A stretch of 64,000 nt of DNA from Chitinimonas prasina (GCF_030160395.1 NZ_BSOG01000002.1:697280-761279); one strand, 5' to 3'. Positions 16,563 through 24,019 are shown, numbered from the stretch's first letter. The notes: a model not told the origin generated them from the letters alone. Program-made: numbers and translations.

Positions 16563-17984
16563 ATGTCCAAGTTAATCATCACGGTAGGCATTTCAATTGC
16601 CTCGCAAGATGCTAAGAACGAGAGCTTTCGCTCTCGCGCCTCACTACTTGACTGGGACATTATCCTCTTTCGGCCACACATCAGCGAGTTTTTGGTGGAC
16701 CAAACGGGTCAGTATCAAGGCAAGCCTAGCCTAAATGACTCGTCGTCGTTTCAACTGAAGGAAGCTTGCGAACATTGGCGTCGCGAAATCATACAGGCTG
16801 TGGAATCGGGAAAGACTGTATTTGTGTATCTTCCAGAGGTCCAAGAGGTCTATATCGATACAGGTAAACGCAATTACTCCGGAACGGGGCACAATCGGGC
16901 GACAACTAGGATAGTTGAGCGATATACAAACTATGCAGCACTACCAAATGACCTAAAACCCGTAAATGCTACTGGCTCTGCGATGAAGCTAGCTCCACTC
17001 GGTGCCGATATTCTTGCTCCCTATTGGGCTGAGTTTGGCTCTGTGTCGGAGTACAAGGTACGGCTCACCGCGGAGTCTATTTGCCCTAGTATTTTGACCA
17101 AGAACGGCGATATGGCAGTGGCGACGATCCAACGTAGCAAGATGTCTTCAGGGGCGCTTGTGCTCCTTCCCGACATAGATTTCTATCCTGAGACGTTTAT
17201 AGGGCGTAAGGGAGAACCCTGGACGCCGGCCGCAAAGAGATTCGCTGCAAAACTCATTAGCTGCGTTGTTGCGCTCGACAAGGCACTTCACTCAACTGCA
17301 GAGGTGACCCCGGAGCCAGATTGGGCATCTGACCCGTCGTTCGTTCTCGAACCTGAACGTGTGCTTCGCTCTGAGCTTCTTGACGTTGAGCGAAAGGTTG
17401 AGGAGGCACAACGAAGGCTAGAAGAGACTCAAGCCTCACTACGTGATGCTGGTCAGTTGCGAGCACTGCTTTACGAAAAGGGAAAGCCGCTGGAGCACGC
17501 TATCGTCGGTGCGCTCTCAAGACTTGGATTCTCTGCCGCACCATACAAGGACGCTCAGTCAGAGTTCGATGTAGTTTTCCAATCAACTGAAGGGCGACTG
17601 CTTGGCGAAGCTGAAGGGAAAGACTCCAAGGCAATCAACGTAGACAAGCTGAGACAACTGTCGATGAACATTCACGAAGACCTTCAGCGCGAAGAAGTAA
17701 CGAAACCGGCAAAAGGTGTCCTCTTTGGCAATGGATTTCGACTGAGTAGCCCTAACAACAGGGGACCTCAGTTCACGGAAAAGTGCATAAGCGCCGCAGT
17801 GTCATCCTCCACTGCACTAGTTCCAACTAGCGAACTCTTCAGGGCTATACAGTACCTTGCTGCACAACCAGATGATGGCTACGCATCGGAATGTCGAGCG
17901 GCGATTATCAACGGTGTCGGCGTTGTGGAACTACCGGCCACACCATATTTTGAGGCGCAAGAAGCGGAAGCGGCAGAGCGGTGA
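16563..17984 (+). CDS. Putative defence protein with C-terminal PD-(D/E)XK-like nuclease
   Basis: A 473-residue protein. The N-terminal ~230 residues have alternating strands and helices ('KLIITVGISIAS', 'WDIILFRPHISEF', 'KTVFVYLPEVQEVY', 'SGALVLLPDIDFYP'), a Rossmann-like or amidotransferase-like layout I cannot name. A charged coiled coil covers ~265-300. The C-terminal ~310-440 reads 'LEHAIVGALSRLGFSAAPYK', 'SEFDVVFQ' (Asp336), 'LLGEAEGKD' (Glu351, Lys353), a PD-(D/E)XK pattern. It follows another nuclease gene and a BRCT scar, so a defence role is inferred. The 267 bp before it show no supported gene. Confidence 0.65.
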   Translation: MSKLIITVGISIASQDAKNESFRSRASLLDWDIILFRPHISEFLVDQTGQYQGKPSLNDSSSFQLKEACEHWRREIIQAVESGKTVFVYLPEVQEVYIDTGKRNYSGTGHNRATTRIVERYTNYAALPNDLKPVNATGSAMKLAPLGADILAPYWAEFGSVSEYKVRLTAESICPSILTKNGDMAVATIQRSKMSSGALVLLPDIDFYPETFIGRKGEPWTPAAKRFAAKLISCVVALDKALHSTAEVTPEPDWASDPSFVLEPERVLRSELLDVERKVEEAQRRLEETQASLRDAGQLRALLYEKGKPLEHAIVGALSRLGFSAAPYKDAQSEFDVVFQSTEGRLLGEAEGKDSKAINVDKLRQLSMNIHEDLQREEVTKPAKGVLFGNGFRLSSPNNRGPQFTEKCISAAVSSSTALVPTSELFRAIQYLAAQPDDGYASECRAAIINGVGVVELPATPYFEAQEAEAAER

Positions 17985-18042
17985 TGCCTATAAGTTCCGC
18001 CTTACAGGTCGAATCCTGTTCGGGAACCGCGCGAATTGTTAG
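17985..18042 (+). pseudogene. Remnant of a second BRCT-domain gene
   Basis: Right after the nuclease stop is a piece reading 'YKFRLTGRILFGNRANC' then stop. It matches 'YTFCLTGRFLFGNRADC' in the intact BRCT gene downstream, with roughly three quarters of bases identical over about 54. Nothing else of the gene is left. The rest of the gap to 18292 shows no gene beyond the strong ribosome site of the next one. Confidence 0.7.
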
Positions 18043-18292
18043 TAAGGGGTGCTTAGCCACAAAGTGCCAGATACCAAGAACCTATCACCAGTTGCTACCA
18101 GCTCTAACGATTACCCGCTGTAGGTACGACGCCCTAAATCGCCCCCAGCCCGCCTACCGCGCCGTCTCCATTTGACGTGAAATCAAGCCGCCCGGAACAA
18201 TCCTATCCCCCAGATGGAGGATGGCATCAGTAGCTGTGTGGCACTACGCTTGCCACACCGCCAAACGGCGCAACAACAAAAAGGAGGGCTGA

Positions 18293-18922
18293 ATGGCCTA
18301 CGAGGGAAAGGATTTTGCAGCATGTAGTGCAATCGATCGGCGTTCGATGCAAAAGGCAGCAGAGCAACTTCTGGGTGTGGCAACCGGGTTGATTGCCGAC
18401 AGCTCCATCAACGACAAGGAAATTTTGTTCCTGCAGACCTGGTTATTCGATCATCCAGAGCTGTGTCACCGCTGGCCGGGCCGGCCAATTGCAGATCGCA
18501 TCCGAGCAATCCTCTCGGACGGCATCATCACCGATGCAGAGCGGACGGACATGCTGGAGCTGCTGCGCGGTATTTGTGGCTACCAGTTCGATGAGACAGG
18601 CACCGGGGAACCAAGTGTTGCGGCTATACCTTACGACGATGATCCATCAGTATGGATTGAGGGATACACGTTCTGCCTTACAGGTCGCTTCCTGTTCGGT
18701 AACCGAGCCGATTGCGAGCGAGCGGTGCTCAGTCGCGGTGGCTTCATAGCCGACAGTGTGACTACAAAGCTAGACTATTTGGTGGTGGGTTCGATGGTGG
18801 AGCCAACCTGGGCGAACACGACTTATGGAAGAAAGATCGAAAAAGCGCTGGATTACAACGACAAAGGGCATGGTATCGCCATAGTGCCAGAGAAGGATTG
18901 GCACGCCGCGCTGTTCCTGTAA
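18293..18922 (+). CDS. BRCT-domain protein
   Basis: A 209-residue protein with a C-terminal BRCT domain (~122-209) of the DNA-ligase type: 'YTFCLTGRFLFGNRADCERA', 'VLSRGGFIADSVTTKLDYLVVG' (in parts), and 'YGRKIEKALDYNDKGHGIAIVPEKDW'. The N-terminal ~100 residues are helical ('AAEQLLGVATGLIADSSIND', 'DRIRAILSDGIITDAERTDM'), like a TerB-type or calcium-hand-like helical module. AAGGAGGG precedes the ATG. BRCT domains bind DNA ends or phosphopeptides; proteins of this build are frequent in phages and defence islands, but the function is unknown. Confidence 0.8.
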   Translation: MAYEGKDFAACSAIDRRSMQKAAEQLLGVATGLIADSSINDKEILFLQTWLFDHPELCHRWPGRPIADRIRAILSDGIITDAERTDMLELLRGICGYQFDETGTGEPSVAAIPYDDDPSVWIEGYTFCLTGRFLFGNRADCERAVLSRGGFIADSVTTKLDYLVVGSMVEPTWANTTYGRKIEKALDYNDKGHGIAIVPEKDWHAALFL

Positions 18923-18991
18923 GAGGTTCAGTAAGTACGGAGCGACAGGCGCAACGCACCGTATGGAAGACACGTATCGAGCGCCAAACAA

Positions 18992-19013
18992 AAGCCCCGC
19001 AACCGTGGGGCTT
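18992..19013 (-). terminator. Terminator shared by the BRCT gene and the luxR operon
   Basis: AAGCCCC / GGGGCTT arms around an 8-base segment that can pair further, between two convergent genes. On the minus strand it is followed by TTTGTTT, which makes it a good rho-independent terminator for the luxR unit; on the plus strand the T-run is weaker. Confidence 0.75.
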
Positions 19014-19030
19014 GCTACTTTCCAGGCTAC

Positions 19031-19735
19031 TTAAATCGCCCCTAGCGCCCCATGCCGCGCAGCAATCATCGCAGCCTGCAGATAGCTGCCCGCTCCGATC
19101 TTCTCAGTAGCGTGCCGTAGTATACGGCGCGCATCGGCGAAGGACACATTTAGCTGCTCAGATACCTGATACTCAGTGTAGCCATGGGCAAACACCCATT
19201 TCAGCGCCTCCAGCTCCCTCGCGGTCAGGTCATGTTCAATAAGGCTTTGGATATCGAAGATGGACGCGACCGTTCCGGCCAGCACCTCTGAAAACGTCAC
19301 CAACTCGCTTATCAGCATGGCTTCTTGCTCGGGCGTCCCGTCGAACGGCACATCCCTGTCCATGCTCATCATCATGCGCCGTTTACCGCCCAAGCAGGCG
19401 AGCCGGGCAACCCCGTTATGGATGCCCACGGAATTCCCCAGCTCCCACAGATCCCCGGCACCTGCCTGGGCATAGGTGTCACTTGTCCACAGAATCGTCT
19501 TGCTTTCCTTGGTGGCAACAATCGCCGCTGCTACTGGATCGCGGCATACAACTGCCGTGGAGTCCCAGGTGCGTGTGGGCATGTTGTCTACCCAGAATGG
19601 TTTGCTAGACAGGGATGGATTGACATACCCGAGCATAAAACTACGAAAGCCCAGCGCGCTCGCCATGGCGGCGACCTGGTCAGCAAGATTGTCCGCATGC
19701 CTGATATGGCCTAGCGAGTCGCGCAGTGCAGTCAT
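19031..19735 (-). CDS. LuxR-type quorum-sensing receptor/regulator (prophage LuxR solo)
   Basis: A 234-residue protein with an N-terminal autoinducer-binding domain (~15-150) and a C-terminal LuxR/GerE HTH (~168-230). In the binding domain the Trp of 'RTW', the Asp-Pro of 'CRDPV' and the Trp of 'ILWTSD' correspond to conserved ligand-pocket positions; the usual Tyr four residues after the first Trp seems absent and the loop is shorter. The HTH keeps the Glu of 'TARELEAL' and the Gly of 'FAHGYTEYQV'. No luxI is in the window. It is the last gene of the immunity operon, seven bases after a 54-aa gene, with no ribosome site of its own. Confidence 0.85.
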   Translation of the reverse strand: MTALRDSLGHIRHADNLADQVAAMASALGFRSFMLGYVNPSLSSKPFWVDNMPTRTWDSTAVVCRDPVAAAIVATKESKTILWTSDTYAQAGAGDLWELGNSVGIHNGVARLACLGGKRRMMMSMDRDVPFDGTPEQEAMLISELVTFSEVLAGTVASIFDIQSLIEHDLTARELEALKWVFAHGYTEYQVSEQLNVSFADARRILRHATEKIGAGSYLQAAMIAARHGALGAI

Positions 19736-19742
19736 ATTGGTA

Positions 19743-19907
19743 TTAGATGGCTGGATTAATGATCGGCTGTGGCTGATCTGACTTCGTGCTCAGCGCAGCA
19801 GCTTGTGGTGCCGCTTGCTGCTCTTTCGCCTGCGCCTCAGCCGGCGCAGCCAATGGTGTAACAGCGGTCAGCAAGTTGATAACGGTGGCAATGATGATCT
19901 CAATCAT
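19743..19907 (-). CDS. 54-residue hydrophobic peptide upstream of luxR
   Basis: A 54-residue protein with a good ribosome site (GAGGGG, six bases from ATG). Residues 1-19 are strongly hydrophobic ('MIEIIIATVINLLTAVTPL') and could be a membrane anchor or signal sequence; the rest is Ala/Gln/Pro-rich and probably unfolded. It sits between the BetR-like gene and luxR, close enough to luxR for coupled translation. Phage LuxR genes described elsewhere are paired with small proteins that act on the repressor; whether this one does is inference. Confidence 0.6.
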   Translation of the reverse strand: MIEIIIATVINLLTAVTPLAAPAEAQAKEQQAAPQAAALSTKSDQPQPIINPAI

Positions 19908-19932
19908 GGTTTCCCCTCAGGATAGTTAGGTG

Positions 19933-20970
19933 TCAAACAAGCCGACGCGCCATTGTCAGCACGTCGGGCAGCATGATAGAGCAAAAATAGTACCCCTCTA
20001 TCAGCTGGGGTTCGGCTGGCGTTTCACACAACACCAGCGCTGGAATGTACTGTCCAGTCACCCCACGGACACCTAGTACAAATGAGGGCCAGTCCGGCAA
20101 GGCCTCATGCACCACCAGCAAGTTCGGTGGCAAGGCAAACCGGTCTACTACGCCATCATCAATCGGGCCTCCCCAGAACTTGAGCTGATCCCAAAGCGCA
20201 TGCGCGCTCTCGTATGCCTCCCGAGTTGGGCATCGCTGAAGCTCACCCATCAACAGCTCAAACTCGCGTGCAACCGCCCTGGCTGGTTGCCCAGACAGCG
20301 ACTTGAACAAGGCCGCCGAATCGGCATACGCATGGACATGCCCCAACTGCCCCATATAACCACCCAGATGCTGCGCCAGGCTTGCGGCATAGTCCTGCAT
20401 ACCTGGCAGACAGATCGCAATACGTGCGGTTGAATACCGCTGGGTGCACTGCATGTCCACGTAGTAGGCAACGTGGGCCGTTGCGCGCGGCCCGCGATTG
20501 CACGCCTCAAGCCGCCAATACCGTCCTTTGCTGGGCCGGCAAACAAGGCCAAAGGGCTTGTCGGCAGGCTGCGGTAGCTTCGATACCCACGCCCGGCAGA
20601 TATACTCGCAGCCCTCAAACGACATGACGCAATCCACCATCTGCGTGCCTTCGAGCGTCGGCTCTAGCAGTACAGCAGGCGGCACATCAAACGCCTCGCA
20701 TATGGCCATCACATCGGTAACGCTGCGTATGCCTTCATCGCGCCACCGGTAGACCTTACTACGGTGGACTTGCAACTTGGTGGCCAACTTACGGGCTTGG
20801 CTCGCCGGGTCCGATTCCTCGCTGTGCAACAGCGAGACCACGCGCGCATAGATCGCAGCCGGGTCGGGCAGCGGGGCCAGCTGCTCACTGAAAGCAATGC
20901 AGTGCCGTTCGAATACGTTGTGCTTCGAGACATCAGAAGCAACGCCGCACAGTTCCTCAAGCAGATCCAT
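19933..20970 (-). CDS. BetR-like HTH transcriptional regulator
   Basis: A 345-residue protein with an N-terminal helix-turn-helix (~55-100: 'ARKLATKLQVHRSKVYRWRD', then 'DVMAICEAFDVPPAVLLEP') that resembles the BetR/phage-repressor type. The remaining ~240 residues form an unrecognised domain with several cysteines and aromatic residues ('YWRLEACNRG', 'IAICLPGMQDYAASLAQHL'), perhaps a sensor. It starts nine bases after the 75-aa gene and belongs to the same leftward unit as luxR. It is probably a regulator of the lysogeny decision. Confidence 0.65.
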   Translation of the reverse strand: MDLLEELCGVASDVSKHNVFERHCIAFSEQLAPLPDPAAIYARVVSLLHSEESDPASQARKLATKLQVHRSKVYRWRDEGIRSVTDVMAICEAFDVPPAVLLEPTLEGTQMVDCVMSFEGCEYICRAWVSKLPQPADKPFGLVCRPSKGRYWRLEACNRGPRATAHVAYYVDMQCTQRYSTARIAICLPGMQDYAASLAQHLGGYMGQLGHVHAYADSAALFKSLSGQPARAVAREFELLMGELQRCPTREAYESAHALWDQLKFWGGPIDDGVVDRFALPPNLLVVHEALPDWPSFVLGVRGVTGQYIPALVLCETPAEPQLIEGYYFCSIMLPDVLTMARRLV

Positions 20971-20979
20971 GGAGTAGGC

Positions 20980-21207
20980 TTATTCGCTGGTGGTTTTCTT
21001 GCCTACGCGTGCTGCATCTACAGCACTCATGGTTCGAGAGAGAATCCGCAGATTCTCGGTGACAGTCCGCACCGGGCCAGCAATCGGAGCCAGTGCGTGG
21101 TCACGGCTTACCAGCTCCAGAGTGTGGATACAGTCTTCAACGCGCTGGCGATTGGCAGCGTCTACTACGTCGCCAGCAACGGCCTGAAAATCAGAAATTA
21201 CTTTCAC
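20980..21207 (-). CDS. 75-residue protein heading the regulator unit
   Basis: A 75-residue, mostly helical protein with a GTG start. GGGGGG lies about nine bases upstream as ribosome site, and this run can pair with a CCCCCC run 21 bases further upstream in the RNA. No family is recognised. It is the first gene of the unit that continues with the BetR-like regulator, the 54-aa peptide and luxR. Its size suits a small regulator, but no DNA-binding motif is visible. Confidence 0.55.
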   Translation of the reverse strand: MKVISDFQAVAGDVVDAANRQRVEDCIHTLELVSRDHALAPIAGPVRTVTENLRILSRTMSAVDAARVGKKTTSE

Positions 21208-21209
21208 TT

Positions 21210-21253
21210 GGATAACCCCCCGAGTTGTTGCTCTGTCTTATTGGGGGGCATCC
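21210..21253 (-). promoter_or_regulatory. Possible RNA hairpin hiding the ribosome site of the 75-aa gene
   Basis: In the leftward RNA, GGATgCCCCCC is followed after 21 bases by GGGGGGttATCC. The G-run is the only Shine-Dalgarno candidate for the GTG start at 21207. Pairing of the two runs, extended by GGAT/ATCC, would block it. The arms are plainly visible; the control role is inferred. Confidence 0.5.
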
Positions 21254-21284
21254 TAACCACGCGCAACCATGCTGGGTAGCTGGC

Positions 21285-21304
21285 ACCTGTCCGTTTTTCG
21301 GACA
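21285..21304 (-). promoter_or_regulatory. Dyad upstream of the regulator unit, lux-box-like
   Basis: TGTCCG-TTTTT-CGGACA is a perfect 6-5-6 dyad, with ACC to its left giving an ACCTGTCC half that resembles LuxR-type operators. It lies between the repressor stop and the 75-aa start, where a promoter for the second leftward unit is expected. No convincing -10 was found beside it. It could instead serve as an operator of another regulator or a weak terminator. Confidence 0.35.
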
Positions 21305-21334
21305 CCTAACAGCTAGCTAACAGATAAACGTCAA

Positions 21335-22123
21335 CTAGCCACCGGTTTTGGTGCGTGACTTGGTGGGCGCGCGCGGACGCTTTACTTCAGCCGCCTGTGC
21401 CTGGTCGATGGCGCTGAGTAGGTTTTCGTTCACCATGTCGTCGATGGCGGTATCTGCAGCTGCGCGCCTTGGGTTTGTCGCGGGTACTGGTGAAAGTGCA
21501 GGCTTCTGATGCTGCGCAAGCATGTGGATCGGGTTCATCAGCTTCGTTAAATCCGCAAGGACTTGAACGGCCTGCGCGTCGAGTGGGCGTACATGGTGCA
21601 GGTGCAACCAAGCCTCAACGAGCGACCCAAGTTCATCAGGAATCGACACCGCCGAGTACCCGGCTTCCTCTACCAAGCCGCGCTTGCCCGTGAGCACGAA
21701 AAGCACATCGACCCCAGTCGCATCAATAGCCCGCAATTGCGCGGCATTGGGTTCTGCCGTACCCAATATCCAATTGTTGAAGGTGCGGAGCGACACGCCT
21801 ACGGCTTCAGACATCTGCAGATCAAGTATGCCGAGTCGCGAACATTCCATCGCCAATCGCAAGCCTAGGCTATCAGCTTCGGGTGTGCGCTCAGGCTGAG
21901 CCGACAGTGCGGGACGCTTATCCGTACGCGCACCCAGCACAAGGAATGAAAGATCAAAGCCCATGGAAGCCAATGTGCTTAATGCCTCAACGCTTGGCTC
22001 CGCGCGACCACGTTCATATGCCCCGTAGGCATTTGCCGTGATTCCAACCCTATCTGCCAGATCCTTCTGCGTGAGACCCAGGCGCTCTCGCTCGCTCCGT
22101 AGCCTCTCAGCAAAATCAGTCAT
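21335..22123 (-). CDS. Phage repressor with two tandem HTH domains
   Basis: A 262-residue protein. Residues ~5-62 are a classic XRE helix-turn-helix ('SERERLGLTQKDLADRVGI' ... 'YERGRAEPSVEAL'), followed by a second HTH-like repeat at ~85-145 ('ECSRLGILDLQMSEAVGVS' ... 'NNWILGTAEPNAAQLRAI'), each ending in the same 'FLVLG/FVLTGKR' type strand. A C-terminal tail is basic and disordered. It lacks a LexA-type protease domain, so induction by self-cleavage is unlikely. It is divergent from the early genes and is the best candidate for the lysogeny repressor. Confidence 0.8.
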   Translation of the reverse strand: MTDFAERLRSERERLGLTQKDLADRVGITANAYGAYERGRAEPSVEALSTLASMGFDLSFLVLGARTDKRPALSAQPERTPEADSLGLRLAMECSRLGILDLQMSEAVGVSLRTFNNWILGTAEPNAAQLRAIDATGVDVLFVLTGKRGLVEEAGYSAVSIPDELGSLVEAWLHLHHVRPLDAQAVQVLADLTKLMNPIHMLAQHQKPALSPVPATNPRRAAADTAIDDMVNENLLSAIDQAQAAEVKRPRAPTKSRTKTGG

Positions 22124-22145
22124 TTGCGCCTCACAGACACAGTTT

Positions 22146-22187
22146 TTTCAACTTCCACTTGAAATGTGAAAATTAGTTTGGTTAAAT
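22146..22187 (+). promoter_or_regulatory. Early promoter with repressor operator
   Basis: TTGAAA (22159-22164) and TTAAAT (22182-22187) are separated by 17 bases and give a good rightward -35/-10 pair in an AT-rich island. The -35 is one arm of the dyad TTTCAA-N7-TTGAAA (22146-22164), a fitting site for the divergent HTH repressor. Transcription would start just before the RHH-like gene. Confidence 0.6.
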
Positions 22188-22218
22188 TAAGTCACTTAAA
22201 CGATGAAGGTGAAAAAAT

Positions 22219-22428
22219 ATGGATATCGGCAAGGTTCCAACACCATCTCGCCGCCGTCGCCGCCGTCGCTCACCAACCGGGTGCAACTCCAGCCCAGTCG
22301 CCTTGCGCTTCTTCCCCCTAGAGCGGGAAGACCTCGATCAGCTTGCCGAGCAACTTGGAGCAACGCCGGCAACCATCGCCCGCGAGTGCGTTTTGAAGTG
22401 CTACCCGGAGCTTGGCAAGCGTGCGTAA
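22219..22428 (+). CDS. Small ribbon-helix-helix-like DNA-binding protein
   Basis: A 69-residue protein with a very basic N-terminal run of arginines and a C-terminal 'VALRFFPLEREDLDQLAEQL' then 'TPATIARECVLKC', which looks like a ribbon-helix-helix fold. The ribosome site GAAGGTGA precedes the ATG. As the first gene after the early promoter it may work as a Cro/Cox-like switch or control replication; the function is inferred from place and fold. An overlapping ATG at 22203 in another frame has no family support. Confidence 0.6.
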   Translation: MDIGKVPTPSRRRRRRRSPTGCNSSPVALRFFPLEREDLDQLAEQLGATPATIARECVLKCYPELGKRA

Positions 22429-22666
22429 ATCCTATTCCCTCCAGCCGTCATTAGGCACTTGCCAGCGCGTGGCCTCGCCCCGCTGGCGTCTTTTCTTCCG
22501 TCTGTTTGGTGCCGGTCACCAAACCGACATCACCACAGCGCTTGGCGCCCTGCTTGCCATGGAAACCATTGTCGCCAAAGCCACCGCGCCAGTGCTGTCA
22601 AAAGTTACATTTTTCAACCTTTTGGCAATTTTCGCCCGCAAAGTAACACATTGGAAGGTTCTCGCA

Positions 22667-22918
22667 ATGGCCTTTGATTGCCCTCACTGCGGTGGTGTCG
22701 CCAAGACCCGCACCAGCCGTCGCATGTCCACCGTCACCCGCGAGTCCTATTACCAGTGCGAAAACCTGAGCTGCGGTCACACCTTCAAGGTATTGGCCCA
22801 GATCGTCTACACGGTCGTGCAAAGCGCCAACCCTAATCCCCAGGTGGCCATGGCGCTGCGCTACTGCCCCCGCAAGGTAGCGCCCCCCGAGCAATACGAG
22901 CTGACGCCCAGCACCTAA
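22667..22918 (+). CDS. Ogr/Delta-type zinc-finger late activator
   Basis: An 83-residue protein of the Ogr/Delta family, the zinc-binding activators of P2/P4 late promoters. It has 'FDCPHCGGVAKTRTSRRMS' with the first Cys pair, then 'YYQCENLSCGHTF' with the second, and a C-terminal arm. The ATG at 22667 gives the standard family start; the frame is open upstream but the extra residues do not match. In P2 ogr follows D; here it is in the early operon. Confidence 0.88.
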   Translation: MAFDCPHCGGVAKTRTSRRMSTVTRESYYQCENLSCGHTFKVLAQIVYTVVQSANPNPQVAMALRYCPRKVAPPEQYELTPST

Positions 22919-23030
22919 CCCAACCCCGTACTAACCGCCCCGCCTACAGCGGCCATTTTTTGGCCGCATAGGCCCCGGCTTGCCCAAAGAAACGTAATGC
23001 CCGGCCACCCAAGCCAGGAAGGAGACCCAG

Positions 23031-23276
23031 ATGAACACCGCCATGTTGCTCGCCGCCCGCTTCAACGGCCCGACCGTACCGCTCGAATCCATCTCCGAAG
23101 AATTCCTTGGCATCGAGCGCAAGAAGGCACTCGAACTGGCCAGGCTTGGAACGCTGCCCTTCCCTGCCACACGGCTGGGCAGGACGCAGAACGCCCCCTG
23201 GCTGGTGCATGTGGATGACTTGGGCAAAGCCCTGGATGACGCATTCAAAGAGGCCCGCGCGGCCTGCACGCTCTGA
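23031..23276 (+). CDS. PrtN-like (pyocin activator) / Cox-like protein
   Basis: An 81-residue protein resembling pyocin activator PrtN-type and excisionase-like proteins: 'MNTAMLLAARFNGPTVPLE', then 'FLGIERKKALELARLGTLPF', ending 'WLVHVDDLGKALDDAF'. The layout is a winged-helix reader that recognises DNA. In P2-like phages such proteins direct excision or activate genes. The ribosome site is AGGAG. Confidence 0.75.
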   Translation: MNTAMLLAARFNGPTVPLESISEEFLGIERKKALELARLGTLPFPATRLGRTQNAPWLVHVDDLGKALDDAFKEARAACTL

Positions 23277-23307
23277 GTCCACCAAGAAAAACAAAGGAGG
23301 AAACACG

Positions 23308-23715
23308 ATGCACAACCACACCGCCGCCCTCGTCAACGCTGCCCACGCGGTACTGGCACAGCTCGATAACGGCGAACTGTTCGTCCACTGCGAGCCCGCC
23401 ATCAGCAACAACGTCGCCGCGCTCGATGCGCTGGCCCTGGCCGTATCTGCCACCGACAGCGCACCGACGGCCCAAGCGGCCCTGCCCGCCCTGCGCGCCT
23501 CCCTGGAGCACCACTTCAACCAGTCGGTTTACATCCCCCTGGATGGCAACGTCGCGCGCTGCTCCCTGGCCAGCATCAAGGTATTGCTGACCGCACAAGG
23601 TGAACAGGTGGTCTACATCGTCGCCGTTCCCGTCACACGCGAGCTGTGTAGATACATCGAAGTCGATGCCATCTACAGCAGCGCCGCTGATGCCTTTGCA
23701 GCGATGGTGGGGTGA
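23308..23715 (+). CDS. Hypothetical early protein
   Basis: A 135-residue, alanine-rich protein with a strong AAAGGAGGAA ribosome site. The C-terminal half has alternating strands ('VYIPLDGNVARC', 'EQVVYIVAVPVTREL'). No family is recognised. It is in the early operon upstream of the replication gene. Confidence 0.6.
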   Translation: MHNHTAALVNAAHAVLAQLDNGELFVHCEPAISNNVAALDALALAVSATDSAPTAQAALPALRASLEHHFNQSVYIPLDGNVARCSLASIKVLLTAQGEQVVYIVAVPVTRELCRYIEVDAIYSSAADAFAAMVG

Positions 23716-23718
23716 GCC

Positions 23719-23814
23719 ATGGACATCAACTACCTCTACGGCCTGCTGATCGTCGTCGCAATCGTGTCCGTCCTGGCCGACGCCTGGGCGCGCAAGGAAG
23801 GGGGCGACCAATGA
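23719..23814 (+). CDS. 31-residue single-pass membrane peptide
   Basis: A tiny gene ('MDINYLYGLLIVVAIVSVLA' then a short basic-acidic tail) with one membrane segment. It starts three bases after the preceding stop and overlaps the next start in ATGA, so it is embedded in a tightly coupled gene string. Small membrane peptides like this are common in P2-like early operons; the role is unknown. Confidence 0.5.
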   Translation: MDINYLYGLLIVVAIVSVLADAWARKEGGDQ

Positions 23815-24017
23815 TCGCCGCCCACTCCACCGCCGAACTGGCGGCCTCCCTTGCCGTATTCGCCGACAACCTGTCACTGGCCCTCGAAAACGCCATTGGC
23901 CGGGGCGAGATAGACCCCGACAACCTGCATCCCATCGTCAAGGCCTCCCAGGCGCTTACCCAGGCCGCCACGCAAGCCCGCGCTGCGGGCGCCCACCTGC
24001 TCACCGTCAGGGGTTAG
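23811..24017 (+). CDS. Hypothetical early protein, 68 residues
   Basis: A helical, alanine-rich 68-residue protein that overlaps the previous gene by four bases and ends two bases before the next. No motif or family is recognised. Coupled position suggests it is translated. Confidence 0.5.
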   Translation: MIAAHSTAELAASLAVFADNLSLALENAIGRGEIDPDNLHPIVKASQALTQAATQARAAGAHLLTVRG

Positions 24018-24019
24018 CC

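Noticed and set aside
22203-22454. Frame overlapping the RHH-like gene, starting at ATG 22203
   Set aside because: No family support and a proline/arginine-rich shadow composition; the 22219 start has the better protein.
22412-22666. N-terminal extension of the Ogr/Delta-like protein
   Set aside because: The added residues do not fit the family, whose start matches the ATG at 22667.
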